37,789 nucleotides of DNA. Source: Actinomycetes bacterium. GTDB lineage: Bacteria > Actinomycetota > UBA4738. Under the pieces are notes generated by a model. That model did no database searches. It saw nothing but the letters and a program-made list of their open reading frames with translations, and was not told the DNA's origin. Both the position numbers and the translations under genes were made by a program. The stretch spans positions 1-37,789 of the forward strand of contig JAJYHN010000168.1 of NCBI GenBank assembly GCA_021784765.1. Reading direction: 5' to 3'. Shown one piece after another: positions 17,739 to 26,411 of the stretch; the stretch's first letter is position 1; each line of letters starts with the position of its first letter.

Positions 17739-18060
17739 GCCCACCTCGCGGAGACGGCGGATCTCGAAGGGGGCCCTTCGCACCCTCGCGTGGATCGGGG
17801 GCGCGGTCGGCTTCCTTTTCCCGTGGGCGGCCCTCAGCCTATCCCCCAAGCCGGCCGCGACGGCCGGCATCCAGGTCCTGCCGGGGAACCAGCCCCGGGA
17901 GATCGTCGTCCGGCACGTGATCCGCCGGATCGTCGTCGAGGAGCCGGGGCCGGCGAGCGGCGCGGGGGTCGCGTACGTGACCTCCGGAGGATCGGCGACG
18001 GCCCCGGTCGCCGCGCCGCCGCCCCCCGTGACCACCGGCGGCTCGACGCCGCCCCCGTGA
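17731..18060 (+). CDS. Small hypothetical membrane-anchored protein
   Basis: MTEPTSRRRRISKGALRTLAWIGGAVGFLFPWAALSL...GSATAPVAAPPPPVTTGGSTPPP; overlaps the upstream stop and the downstream apbE start. Confidence 0.65.
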   Translation: MTEPTSRRRRISKGALRTLAWIGGAVGFLFPWAALSLSPKPAATAGIQVLPGNQPREIVVRHVIRRIVVEEPGPASGAGVAYVTSGGSATAPVAAPPPPVTTGGSTPPP

Positions 18061-19001
18061 CGAGCATGGACGCCGTCCTCGAGATCGCGGACGGCCGCCG
18101 GGTCCGCCGCCACACGTTCGGCGCGATGGGGACCCGGGTCCGCGTGATCGCCCCCGAGGCCACTCCGCGCGCGCGCGACGGCTTCGCCGACGCGGTGGCG
18201 ATGGTCGAGCGCACCTTCGCCCGGCTCGAGGGTCGCTTCACCCGGTTCCGGTCGGACAGCGAGCTGATGGCGGTGAACGCCGCGGCCGGCCGGCCGACCC
18301 GGGTCTCGGCGGAGTTCATGACCCTTCTCGAGCTGTCGATGGACGCCGCACGGCGCACGGGCGGGCTCTTCGACCCCACGGTGCTGCCGGCGCTCCTCGC
18401 TGCCGGCTACGCCCGCGACTACGCGGACGTCGCGCGCGAGCCGCGCGCCCCGCGCCCGACGCCGAGGGCGGCTGGCCGCTGGTCGGACCTGCAGGTCGAT
18501 GCGGAGAGCGTGCTGCTGCCCGAGGGGGTGGCCCTGGACTTCGGCGGGATCGCCAAGGGCTGGACGGCCGACATCGCGGCCGAGCAGGCGGCCCACCTGC
18601 TCCCGTGGATGATCGTGGACGCCGGGGGCGACCTCCGCCTGGTCGGCGAGCCACCGGTCGGCGGGCTCGACGTCGGCGTCGAGGACCCGTTCGACCCGTC
18701 GCGAGAGATCCTGCGGCTGAAGCTCGCGTCGGGCGCGCTCGCCACCTCGTCGGTCACCCGCCGATCGTGGGGCCCTGGCCTGCACCACCTGATCGACCCG
18801 AGGACCTGGCGCCCGGCCGCGACCGGCATCCTCCAGGCGACGGTCTGGGCCGAGTCGTGCACCGAGGCCGAGGTCCGCTCGAAATGGGCCCTGCTCGCGG
18901 GGCACGGCGCCCTCGACGAGATCCACGCGTTGCTCGTCACCGACGAGGGCCGGCTCGCGACGAACCTCGCCGCGCTCGATGGCGCGGAGGTGGGGGCGTG
19001 A
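18057..19001 (+). CDS. apbE: FAD:protein FMN transferase, ApbE family
   Basis: GAMGTRVRVIAPE, FTRFRSDSELMAVNAAAG, GLFDPTVLPAL, LDFGGIAKGWTADIAAE, VDAGGDLRLVG, HHLIDPRTWRPA. Confidence 0.9.
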   Translation: MTSMDAVLEIADGRRVRRHTFGAMGTRVRVIAPEATPRARDGFADAVAMVERTFARLEGRFTRFRSDSELMAVNAAAGRPTRVSAEFMTLLELSMDAARRTGGLFDPTVLPALLAAGYARDYADVAREPRAPRPTPRAAGRWSDLQVDAESVLLPEGVALDFGGIAKGWTADIAAEQAAHLLPWMIVDAGGDLRLVGEPPVGGLDVGVEDPFDPSREILRLKLASGALATSSVTRRSWGPGLHHLIDPRTWRPAATGILQATVWAESCTEAEVRSKWALLAGHGALDEIHALLVTDEGRLATNLAALDGAEVGA

Positions 19002-19711
19002 CGACCTGGATCGTGCTGCGGGCCGCCGGGATCGGCGCCTACCTCATGCTGTGGGCGTCGGTCACCTGGGGGCTGATCGCGACGACGTCGCTGTTCGGCA
19101 AGCGCATCGCCAAGCAGACCGCGACGACCGTCCACCAGTTCCTGTCGACGGTCGGGCTCGTCCTGCTCGGCGTGCACCTCGGAGGGCTGCTGCTCGACAC
19201 GTTCATGCCGTTCAGGCCGATCGACCTGCTGGTCCCGCTGCACGGTCGGTTCAAGCCGGTCTCGGTGGCCTTCGGCATCGCCGCCATGTACGCGATGGCC
19301 GTCGTGGTGTCGACCTCGTGGATCCGCAAGCGCCTCGGCACGACGTGGTGGCGCCGGATCCACCTGCTCGCCGTGCCGGCGTTCATCCTCGCGCTGGTTC
19401 ACGGGGTGTTCACGGGCACGGACAGCGTGCGGCCGTGGATGTGGTGGAGCTACGTGGCGACCGGTGCCGTGGTCCTGTTCCTGGTGCTGGTGCGGGGGCT
19501 GACGTCGGGCTACCGGCCGCCGCGCGCGGCGCCTCCCCCGCACGCCCGGCCTCGCCCCACGACGAGGGCGGCGGCCGGGACGACGGCGTCCGGCAAGGCA
19601 CCGACGGCCCATCCCGCGCCGGCGTCGAGGGTCCCGGCGCGCGCGGCGGCCGCCGATGACCCGCCGCCGGCGGTGGCCGCCCGGGGACGCGCGCGCCCCG
19701 AGGACAACTGA
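18998..19711 (+). CDS. Ferric reductase-like transmembrane (FRD-type bis-heme) protein
   Basis: Multiple hydrophobic helices with HQFLSTVGLVLLGVH (H-X13-H) and HLLAVPAFILALVH (H-X12-H); Pro/Ala/Arg-rich C-terminal tail; GTG start in a GTGA overlap with apbE. Confidence 0.82.
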   Translation: MTTWIVLRAAGIGAYLMLWASVTWGLIATTSLFGKRIAKQTATTVHQFLSTVGLVLLGVHLGGLLLDTFMPFRPIDLLVPLHGRFKPVSVAFGIAAMYAMAVVVSTSWIRKRLGTTWWRRIHLLAVPAFILALVHGVFTGTDSVRPWMWWSYVATGAVVLFLVLVRGLTSGYRPPRAAPPPHARPRPTTRAAAGTTASGKAPTAHPAPASRVPARAAAADDPPPAVAARGRARPEDN

Positions 19712-19773
19712 CGAGCGGCCACCGGGCCGCGTCGCCCCCGTCGACGCCAGGGGGCGGCGGGTCCTCCCGCCGG

Positions 19774-20484
19774 CTACGGCCTGACCCCGAGCCCGTGGCC
19801 CGTGGCAACCCAGCCGACGCGCTGCGCCGCCGTGGGCCCCGTGTCGTCGATCGCGTAGGTCAGGCGGCTCTCCACGGCGACGACCCCGTCGACCCCCCGC
19901 ACCAGCCCGGCGACGACCGGCAGCATGCTCCGCCGCTCGACCTGCCCCTCGAGCGTGACCACGCCGTCCCGGACATCGGCCCGCACGGTGCCCGGCTCGA
20001 CCACCAGCACCCGCCCGAGGACCTCGTCCCGGACCTCCGCCAGGATGTCGGCGTCGTCTCGGAGGAAGACCCGCAGCAGGTCGCACCGGCTGACGATGCC
20101 GACGAGGCCCCCCGCCGCGTCGACGACCGGCAGGCGCTTGACGCCCCGCTCGTGCATCAGCCTGGCCGCCTCGGCCACTCCGGCCTCCGGGGCGATCACC
20201 GTCACGGGACTGGACATCACGTGCGAGGCCACGGTGCCCGCGGCCTTCGCCCGCGCCGCCCGGCGCTCCCGGCCCTCGAAGATCCTCGGCCCCCCGTCCC
20301 GCCCGAACCCCTCCTTCGTCAGAAGGTCGGCCTCGGTGACGATCCCGACGACGTGACGCTGCTCGTCGACCACCGGCAGCGCGCTCACGCGGTACTCGTG
20401 CAGCAGCTCCACGATCCTCTTGAACGGGGCGGCCTTGTCCACGACGACCACCGTCTTGGTCATCACATCCCTCACCGCACGCAT
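19774..20484 (-). CDS. CBS-pair and BON domain protein (second copy)
   Basis: MRAVRDVMTKTVVVVDKAAPFKRIVELLHEYRVSALPVVDEQ...VMSSPVTVIAPEAGVAEAARLMHERGVKRLPVVDAAGG; BON-like VRADVRDGVVTLEGQVERRSMLPVVAGLVRGVDGVVAVE; AGGAGG 6 nt upstream. Confidence 0.87.
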   Translation of the reverse strand: MRAVRDVMTKTVVVVDKAAPFKRIVELLHEYRVSALPVVDEQRHVVGIVTEADLLTKEGFGRDGGPRIFEGRERRAARAKAAGTVASHVMSSPVTVIAPEAGVAEAARLMHERGVKRLPVVDAAGGLVGIVSRCDLLRVFLRDDADILAEVRDEVLGRVLVVEPGTVRADVRDGVVTLEGQVERRSMLPVVAGLVRGVDGVVAVESRLTYAIDDTGPTAAQRVGWVATGHGLGVRP

Positions 20485-20534
20485 CCGCATCCTCCTCGCG
20501 AGGCCCCTTCTCGTCGCACGCTCTCCTCGCATCG

Positions 20535-20600
20535 ACGCTACCGCCGCGGGCCAGGCCGGCTGAGGGTCGACCGACCCCTCCACGCCGGCCCGGACGACCC
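20535..20600 (-). promoter_or_regulatory. DosR-like tandem boxes plus -10 for CBS-BON 2
   Basis: Minus strand: GGGTC-GTCC-GGGCC (20600-20587) and perfectly palindromic-armed GGGTC-GGTC-GACCC (20577-20564), centres 23 bp apart; 23 nt spacer; TAGCGT (20540-20535). Confidence 0.58.
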
Positions 20601-20604
20601 CGCA

Positions 20605-20670
20605 GGGGCGCCAGGCCCCCGGCGTGGATGCCCTTCGTCCCGTGGCGGCCCTCCCGCCACGACGGACCAT
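20605..20670 (+). promoter_or_regulatory. DosR-like tandem boxes plus weak -10 for the P-type ATPase
   Basis: GGGGC-GCCA-GGCCC (20605-20618) and ATGCC-CTTC-GTCCC (20628-20641), centres 23 bp apart; 23 nt spacer; GACCAT (20665-20670). Confidence 0.4.
20642..20660. repeat. Short inverted repeat in the CBS-BON 2/ATPase intergenic region
   Basis: GTGGCGG-CCCTC-CCGCCAC, 7-bp arms. Confidence 0.5.
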
Positions 20671-20756
20671 GAACGCATGCCCCTCACCGAACGACGCGAT
20701 GCCGCCCCGCCCCCGGGCCCGTGCCTGCACGCCGCCACGGAGGAGGACGGGTCCCC

Positions 20757-23294
20757 ATGACCCCCGCCGTGGAGGGCCGGGAGGCGGGGCTCACGCCCCC
20801 GCCGGGCCTCGACGGGCTCTCGTCGGACGAGGCCCGGCGCCTGCTGGTCGAACACGGCGCGAACGCGCTCGTTCCCGAGCGGCACCGGACCGGGATGGCA
20901 TCGACGCTCGTCCGCGCGGCCACCGACCCGATGGCGCTGCTCCTGCTGGTGGCCGGGCCCACCTACCTGTTGCTTCGCGACGTGTCGGACGCGGCGATCA
21001 CGTTCGCGGCGCTCGTGCCGATCGTCGCCGTCGGCCTCGTCCTCGAGGTTCGCGCCGAGCGGGCGCTGGAGGGGTTGAAGCGCCTCACGGCCCCCACCGC
21101 CACCGTCTGGCGCGACGGGCGACGGCAGACGGTCCCGACCCTCGAGATCGTGCCGGGCGACCTCGTCTTCCTGCAGGAGGGGGACGTGATCCCGGCCGAC
21201 GGGGACTTCGCGGCCGGGACGCAGGTGATGGTCGACGAGTCGGCCCTCACCGGGGAGTCGGTTCCGGTCGGGAAGGCCGTCGGCGGGAGCGAGGGGGAAC
21301 GGACCGTCCTGGCCGGCACGACCGTGCTCTCCGGCCGGGGCATGTTCCGGGTCACGGTCACCGGCGCGGCCACCGGCTACGGGCGAATCGGGACCCTGGT
21401 CGCCGGCATCAAGGAGCAGCCGACTCCCCTCCAGCGGCTGATCGGGCGGCTGGTCCGCCGCCTGGGGCTCGTGGCCCTTGCGTTCTGCGTCGCGGTCATC
21501 GGGATCCAGCTCTCCTACGGGAAGGGATGGGGCGCCGCCGTCATCGCCGGCGTCAGCCTGGCCATCGCCGCCATCCCGGAGGAGTTCCCGATGGTCTTCA
21601 CGCTGTACCTCGCGCTCGGAGCGTGGCGGCTCGCTCGCGAGCGGGCGCTGGTCCGGCGGCTGGCCGGCGTCGAGACCCTGGGGGCCACGAGCGTCATCTG
21701 CTCGGACAAGACCGGGACCCTGACGCTCGGCCGGCTCGAGGTGGCCGGCCTCACCGGTCCCGGTGAGGAGCCGATCCTTGCCGACGATGGGCCGCCGGGG
21801 GACCTCGGGACGTGGGGCCGATCGCTGCTCGAATCGGCGGTCCTCGCCTCGGAGCCGTCGCCGTTCGACCCGCTCGAGCAGGCCATCGTGCGCTTCGCGT
21901 CGGCGAACGGCGTCGACGTCGACGCGTTGCACGCGCGCCGCTTCGTGCACGACTACGCGTTCGATCCGGCCACCAAACGCGTCACGCACGTGTGGGCGGC
22001 CGACGGCGGCAGCGAGGTGTTCGCCAAGGGGGCCATCGAGGGCATCCTCGAGGTCTGCGGCGCCCACGAGGACGTGCGTCGGGAGGCGCTCAGCGCGAAC
22101 CACGAGCTCGCCTCGCGCGGGATGCGGGTCATCGCCGTGGCGTCGGGCCCGCTGCCCGAGCCGACCGGGGACCGAGACCGCGACGAGCGAGCGCTGCGCT
22201 TCGATGGCCTCGTCGCGCTGTCCGACCCTCCGCGCCCGGGGGTGGCCGAGGCGCTGGCGGAGTGCCGGCAGGCCGGCATCCGCGTCGTGATGATCACCGG
22301 CGACCACCCGATGACGGCACACGCGGTGGCCGAGCACCTCGGGCTGCCCGACGACGGCGACCGCATCGTGACGGGGGACGACCTCGACGCGGCGAGCGAC
22401 GAGGAGCTCGACGCGATCGTGGCCCGCGCGAACGTGTTCTCACGAACCCGGCCGGAACAGAAGCACCGGCTGGTGGGGGCGCTCAAGCGACAGGGGCACG
22501 TGGTCGCGATGACCGGGGACGGGATCAACGATGCGCCGGCGCTCCGAGAGTCGGACATCGGCGTCGCGATGGGCCAGCGAGGCACCGAGGTCGCCCGCGA
22601 GGCGGCGACCATGGTCCTGCTCGACGACAACTTCGCGACGATCGTCGGGGCGGTGCGGGACGGCCGACGCATCTTCGAGAACCTGCGCCGCGCGTTCGCC
22701 TTCCTGATCGCGTTCCACGTGCCGCTGCTGCTCGGCGCGCTCGTCGTGCCGCTCACCGGGACGCCGCTGCTGCTGCTGCCCGTCCACCTCGTCCTGCTGG
22801 AGCTGATCCTGCACCCCACGATCTCGCTGGTGTTCGAGGCAGACCCTGCGGCGCCCGACCTCATGCGCCGGCGTCCCCGACCGTCGACGTCGGGGCTGCT
22901 CGGCCGCCGGGACCTCGTGGGGGCGACGGCACTCGGCCTCACGCTCGCGGCCGCCGTCCTCGCCGTGTACCTGGTGCGAATCCACCAGGGCGTCCCGGTG
23001 AACGAGGCGCGAGCCCTGGCCTTCACCACGATGGTCCTCGGCCAGCTCTTCCTGGTCTTCGTGGGGCGCTCGCCCGAGCTCCCGGTGTGGCGCGCCTCCT
23101 ACCGCGACAACCGCGCGCTGCCCTGGATCGCCGTGGGGACGCTCTTGGTGGTCTTCGCCGCCGATGACCTGCCCGGCGTGGCCGAGGTGATGCGGCTCGC
23201 GCCGCTGTCGCTCGCCCAGTTCGGGCTGGCGTTGCTGGTCGCGGCGGCCGCGACGCTCTGGCTCGAGCCCTTCAAGCGACGGGCGGCGGCCTGA
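20757..23294 (+). CDS. Cation-translocating P-type ATPase
   Basis: VDESALTGESVPVG, SVICSDKTGTLTLG, MTGDGINDAPALRESDIGVAMG, M4 motif AIPEEFPMVFTLYLALGAWR. Confidence 0.93.
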   Translation: MTPAVEGREAGLTPPPGLDGLSSDEARRLLVEHGANALVPERHRTGMASTLVRAATDPMALLLLVAGPTYLLLRDVSDAAITFAALVPIVAVGLVLEVRAERALEGLKRLTAPTATVWRDGRRQTVPTLEIVPGDLVFLQEGDVIPADGDFAAGTQVMVDESALTGESVPVGKAVGGSEGERTVLAGTTVLSGRGMFRVTVTGAATGYGRIGTLVAGIKEQPTPLQRLIGRLVRRLGLVALAFCVAVIGIQLSYGKGWGAAVIAGVSLAIAAIPEEFPMVFTLYLALGAWRLARERALVRRLAGVETLGATSVICSDKTGTLTLGRLEVAGLTGPGEEPILADDGPPGDLGTWGRSLLESAVLASEPSPFDPLEQAIVRFASANGVDVDALHARRFVHDYAFDPATKRVTHVWAADGGSEVFAKGAIEGILEVCGAHEDVRREALSANHELASRGMRVIAVASGPLPEPTGDRDRDERALRFDGLVALSDPPRPGVAEALAECRQAGIRVVMITGDHPMTAHAVAEHLGLPDDGDRIVTGDDLDAASDEELDAIVARANVFSRTRPEQKHRLVGALKRQGHVVAMTGDGINDAPALRESDIGVAMGQRGTEVAREAATMVLLDDNFATIVGAVRDGRRIFENLRRAFAFLIAFHVPLLLGALVVPLTGTPLLLLPVHLVLLELILHPTISLVFEADPAAPDLMRRRPRPSTSGLLGRRDLVGATALGLTLAAAVLAVYLVRIHQGVPVNEARALAFTTMVLGQLFLVFVGRSPELPVWRASYRDNRALPWIAVGTLLVVFAADDLPGVAEVMRLAPLSLAQFGLALLVAAAATLWLEPFKRRAAA

Positions 23295-23298
23295 GCGG

Positions 23299-23330
23299 CC
23301 TTCGGCGCCCGGGCGCCCGGGCGCCGAAGG
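23299..23330. terminator. Perfect 32-bp palindrome downstream of the P-type ATPase
   Basis: CCTTCGGCGCCCGGGC|GCCCGGGCGCCGAAGG, 16-bp arms, 4 nt after the stop codon; no T-tract. Confidence 0.6.
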
Positions 23331-23563
23331 TGGGACCCGGGCACGCGAAAGGCCGGGCCCGGCGGCGGAGTCGCGAAGCGTGGGGGGTGGGTGGGGACCA
23401 GAATCACGCGCGCGACCCCGCCGTCGAACTCGGCCTCTCGACCCCTCCTCGTCTCCGGGCACCCGCAGGCGCCTACCACTCTCGATCGGCGGGGATCCGG
23501 GAACATCCGACTGTCGCCCACCCGCAACACATGGACCTTCTCACCGGGCGGCCGGAGTCGGCA

Positions 23564-23651
23564 GGGCCGGACGTCCCGTCTCGACCGGGACGTACGGGCC
23601 TTGGTCCGGGGCCTGCTGCCACCCGTCGAGGGTTGGGCACGGACGTACGAT
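23564..23651 (+). promoter_or_regulatory. Three tandem DosR-like boxes plus -10 for the GNAT/ADP-forming ACS gene
   Basis: GGGCC-GGAC-GTCCC (23564-23577), GGGAC-GTAC-GGGCC (23587-23600), GGGCC-TGCT-GCCAC (23609-23622), centre spacings 23 and 22 bp; 23 nt spacer; TACGAT (23646-23651). Confidence 0.58.
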
Positions 23652-23658
23652 GACGCGC

Positions 23659-26361
23659 ATGGGTGTCCCCTACCCCGCGCACCGGGAGGCCGACGTCGCG
23701 CTCCGCGACGGCTCGACGGTCCGGGTGCGGCCGGTCCGTCCCGACGACCTCGAGGGGGTCCGCACGTTCCTCGCCGGCCTGTCCAAGGAGAGCCTCGCCC
23801 TGCGCTTCTTCTCCGCCTCGATCGACCTGGAGCGCGAGGCCCGACGGGGCGTCGAGGTCGACTACGAGAACGAGTTCGGGCTGGTCGCCACCATCGAGGG
23901 CCGGATCGTCGGCCACGGGGTCTGGTTCCGGACCGGCCCCGACCATGCCGAGGTGGCGCAGACCATCGCCGACGCGTACCAGGGCATGGGGCTCGGGACG
24001 ATCATGCTCGGCCACCTCGCCGAGGCCGCCGCCGAGCGGGGCATCACGGTCTTCACCGCCCAGACCCTGCCGGAGAACCACCGCATGGTCGGGGTGTTCC
24101 GCGAGAGCGGCCTGCCGGTCACCATGCGGACCCAGCCCGGGGTGATCGAGATCGAGATCGGGACCTCGATCTCCCCCGAGGCCCTCGAGCGCTTCGAGCG
24201 CCGGGAGCAGCTCGCCGCGGCCGCCGCCGTGCGGTCGTTCCTTCGTCCTCACGCCGTCGCGGTCATCGGCGCCGGGCGCGAGCGCGGCACCGTGGGCGCG
24301 GAGATCTTCCACAACCTGCTCGCGTACGGGTTCAACGGGCCGGTGTACCCGGTGAACCCCAAGGCCGAGGTCGTGCAGTCGGTGCGCTCCTATCCCTCGA
24401 TCCTGGACGTCCCCGAGGCGATCGACCTCGCGATCGTCGCGGTGCCGGCCGAGGAGGTGGTCGACGTCGCGCTCGAGTGCGCCGAGCGCGACGTGCCCTC
24501 GCTGGTCGTGGTGTCCGCCGGCTTCGCGGAGCTCGGCGAGGCGGGTGCCGCCCGACAGCGCGAGCTGCTGCGCGTGTGCCGCGAGACCGGCATGCGCCTC
24601 GTCGGCCCGAACTGCATGGGGGTGCTGAACACGGCCACGGACGTGCGGCTGAACGCGACCTTCGCGCCCGTGGCCCCGCCGCGAGGGCGGGTGGCGTTCC
24701 TCTCCCAGAGCGGCGCGCTCGGGCTCGCCGTCGTCGACTTCGCCCGCGTCCACGGTCTCGGGCTGTCCTCGTTCGTGTCGGTCGGCAACAAGGCGGACCT
24801 GTCCGGCAACGACTTCATCAACTACTGGGAGTCCGACGAGGACACCGACGTGATCCTGCTGTACCTGGAGTCGTTCGGGAACCCGCGAAAGTTCGCCCGG
24901 ATCACGCGCCGGGTCGGCAAGCGCAAGCCGATCGTCGCGGTGAAGAGCGGGCGCTCGGGCGCGGGCGCCCGGGCCAGCTCGTCACACACCGGCGCGCTGG
25001 TCGCGGCCTCCGACGTGACGGTCGAGGCGCTGTTCCACCAGGCCGGGGTGATTCGCACCGACACGCTCCAGGAGCTGTTCGACGTCGCCGCCCTGGTGGC
25101 CGACCAGCCGCCGCCGGCAGGGCCCCGGGTCGGGATCGTCACCAACGGCGGAGGGCTCGGCGTGGTCTGCACCGACGCCTGCGAGTCCGACGGCCTGGTG
25201 GTCCCGCCCCTCGGCGAGGCGGTCCGCGCGAAGCTCGCCGGGTTCCTGCCCCCGGAGGCCTCGGTCGCCAACCCGGTCGACATGGTCGCCTCGGCGACGG
25301 CCGAGGACTACGGCCGCGCCCTCTCGCTGGTGGCGGCGGAGGGGAGCGTCGATGCCGTCGTGGTGATCTTCATCCGGCCGCTCGCGACCCGGGCGCAGGA
25401 CGTCGCCGCGGCCGTCGCCGAGGCCGTCCGGCGACTGCCGCGGCCGATCCCGGTCCTCACGGTCTTCATGAGCTCGCAGGGGGAGGAGGCCGTGCGGGCC
25501 CTCCGGGCACCGGACGTGCGCATCCCCGTCTACTCCTTCCCGGAGGAGGCGGCGCGGGCCCTGTCGCGGGCCGTCCGCTACGGGCAGTGGCGCGCCCGCC
25601 CGGAGGGGAGCGTCGTGGAGTTCCCCGAGGTCGACCGCGACGAGGCGGCGGCCCTGCTCGCGAAGGCCCTCCGGCAGGGGCCGCGCTGGCTCACGCCCGA
25701 CGAGTCGGCCGAGCTCCTCTCGTGCTGGGGGTTCCCGCTGGTCGAGCAGCGGACGGTGCGAACCCCGAAGGAGGCGGAGCGGGCTGCGGCGGCGATCGGG
25801 CCGCCGGTCGCGCTGAAGGTCCTCGCCCCCACCCTGATCCACAAGGCCGACGCCGGGGGCGTCCGGATCGGCCTCGTGCCCGAGGAGGTCGCGGAGACCG
25901 CTCGCCGGATGAAGGGCGACGTGACGGGCGTGGGGCATCGCGTGGAGGGCTACGTCGTGCAGCGGGCCGTCCCGCCCGGGGTCGAGATGCTGGTCGGGGT
26001 CGTCCACGACCGGCTGTTCGGCCCGGTCGTCGCGTGCGGGGCCGGCGGAGCGGCCGTCGAGCTCGTGAAGGACGTCGCCGTGCGGATCACGCCGCTCACC
26101 GACCGGGACGCCGGCGAGATGGTCCGTTCGCTCGCGACGTTCCCGCTGCTCGACGGCTTCCGGGGAGCCCCGAAGGCCGACGTGGCCGCCCTGGAGGAGA
26201 TCCTCCTGCGGGTCGGGGCGATGGTCGAGTCGCACCCCTCCGTCGCAGAGATGGATCTCAACCCGGTCATCGTCCACCCGCACGGCGCCGTCATCGTCGA
26301 CGCCCGGGTCCGGGTCGAGCCCGAGCCGGCGCGGCCGCCGATCGCGGCGCGCCGGACCTGA
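23659..26361 (+). CDS. Fusion of N-terminal GNAT acetyltransferase with ADP-forming acyl/acetyl-CoA synthetase (PatA-like); alternative ATG at 23650
   Basis: GNAT region VRVRPVRPDDLEGVRTFLAGLSKESLALRFF...YQGMGLGTIMLGHLAEAAAERG; CoA-binding VAVIGAGRERGTVGAEIFHNLLAYGFNGPVYPVNP; SSSHTGALVAASD; ATP-grasp GPPVALKVLAPTLIHKADAGGVRIGL. Confidence 0.9.
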   Translation: MGVPYPAHREADVALRDGSTVRVRPVRPDDLEGVRTFLAGLSKESLALRFFSASIDLEREARRGVEVDYENEFGLVATIEGRIVGHGVWFRTGPDHAEVAQTIADAYQGMGLGTIMLGHLAEAAAERGITVFTAQTLPENHRMVGVFRESGLPVTMRTQPGVIEIEIGTSISPEALERFERREQLAAAAAVRSFLRPHAVAVIGAGRERGTVGAEIFHNLLAYGFNGPVYPVNPKAEVVQSVRSYPSILDVPEAIDLAIVAVPAEEVVDVALECAERDVPSLVVVSAGFAELGEAGAARQRELLRVCRETGMRLVGPNCMGVLNTATDVRLNATFAPVAPPRGRVAFLSQSGALGLAVVDFARVHGLGLSSFVSVGNKADLSGNDFINYWESDEDTDVILLYLESFGNPRKFARITRRVGKRKPIVAVKSGRSGAGARASSSHTGALVAASDVTVEALFHQAGVIRTDTLQELFDVAALVADQPPPAGPRVGIVTNGGGLGVVCTDACESDGLVVPPLGEAVRAKLAGFLPPEASVANPVDMVASATAEDYGRALSLVAAEGSVDAVVVIFIRPLATRAQDVAAAVAEAVRRLPRPIPVLTVFMSSQGEEAVRALRAPDVRIPVYSFPEEAARALSRAVRYGQWRARPEGSVVEFPEVDRDEAAALLAKALRQGPRWLTPDESAELLSCWGFPLVEQRTVRTPKEAERAAAAIGPPVALKVLAPTLIHKADAGGVRIGLVPEEVAETARRMKGDVTGVGHRVEGYVVQRAVPPGVEMLVGVVHDRLFGPVVACGAGGAAVELVKDVAVRITPLTDRDAGEMVRSLATFPLLDGFRGAPKADVAALEEILLRVGAMVESHPSVAEMDLNPVIVHPHGAVIVDARVRVEPEPARPPIAARRT

Positions 26362-26411
26362 GCACCGCAAGCGGCGAGAACGACCCGAGACGGCGGTCCG
26401 GCGGGCGGACC

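Noticed and set aside
20490-20730. N-terminal extension of CBS-BON 2 to 20730
   Set aside because: Extension is Arg/Gly/Ala-rich and would overlap the promoter; AGGAGG and MRAVRDVM at 20484 give a better start.
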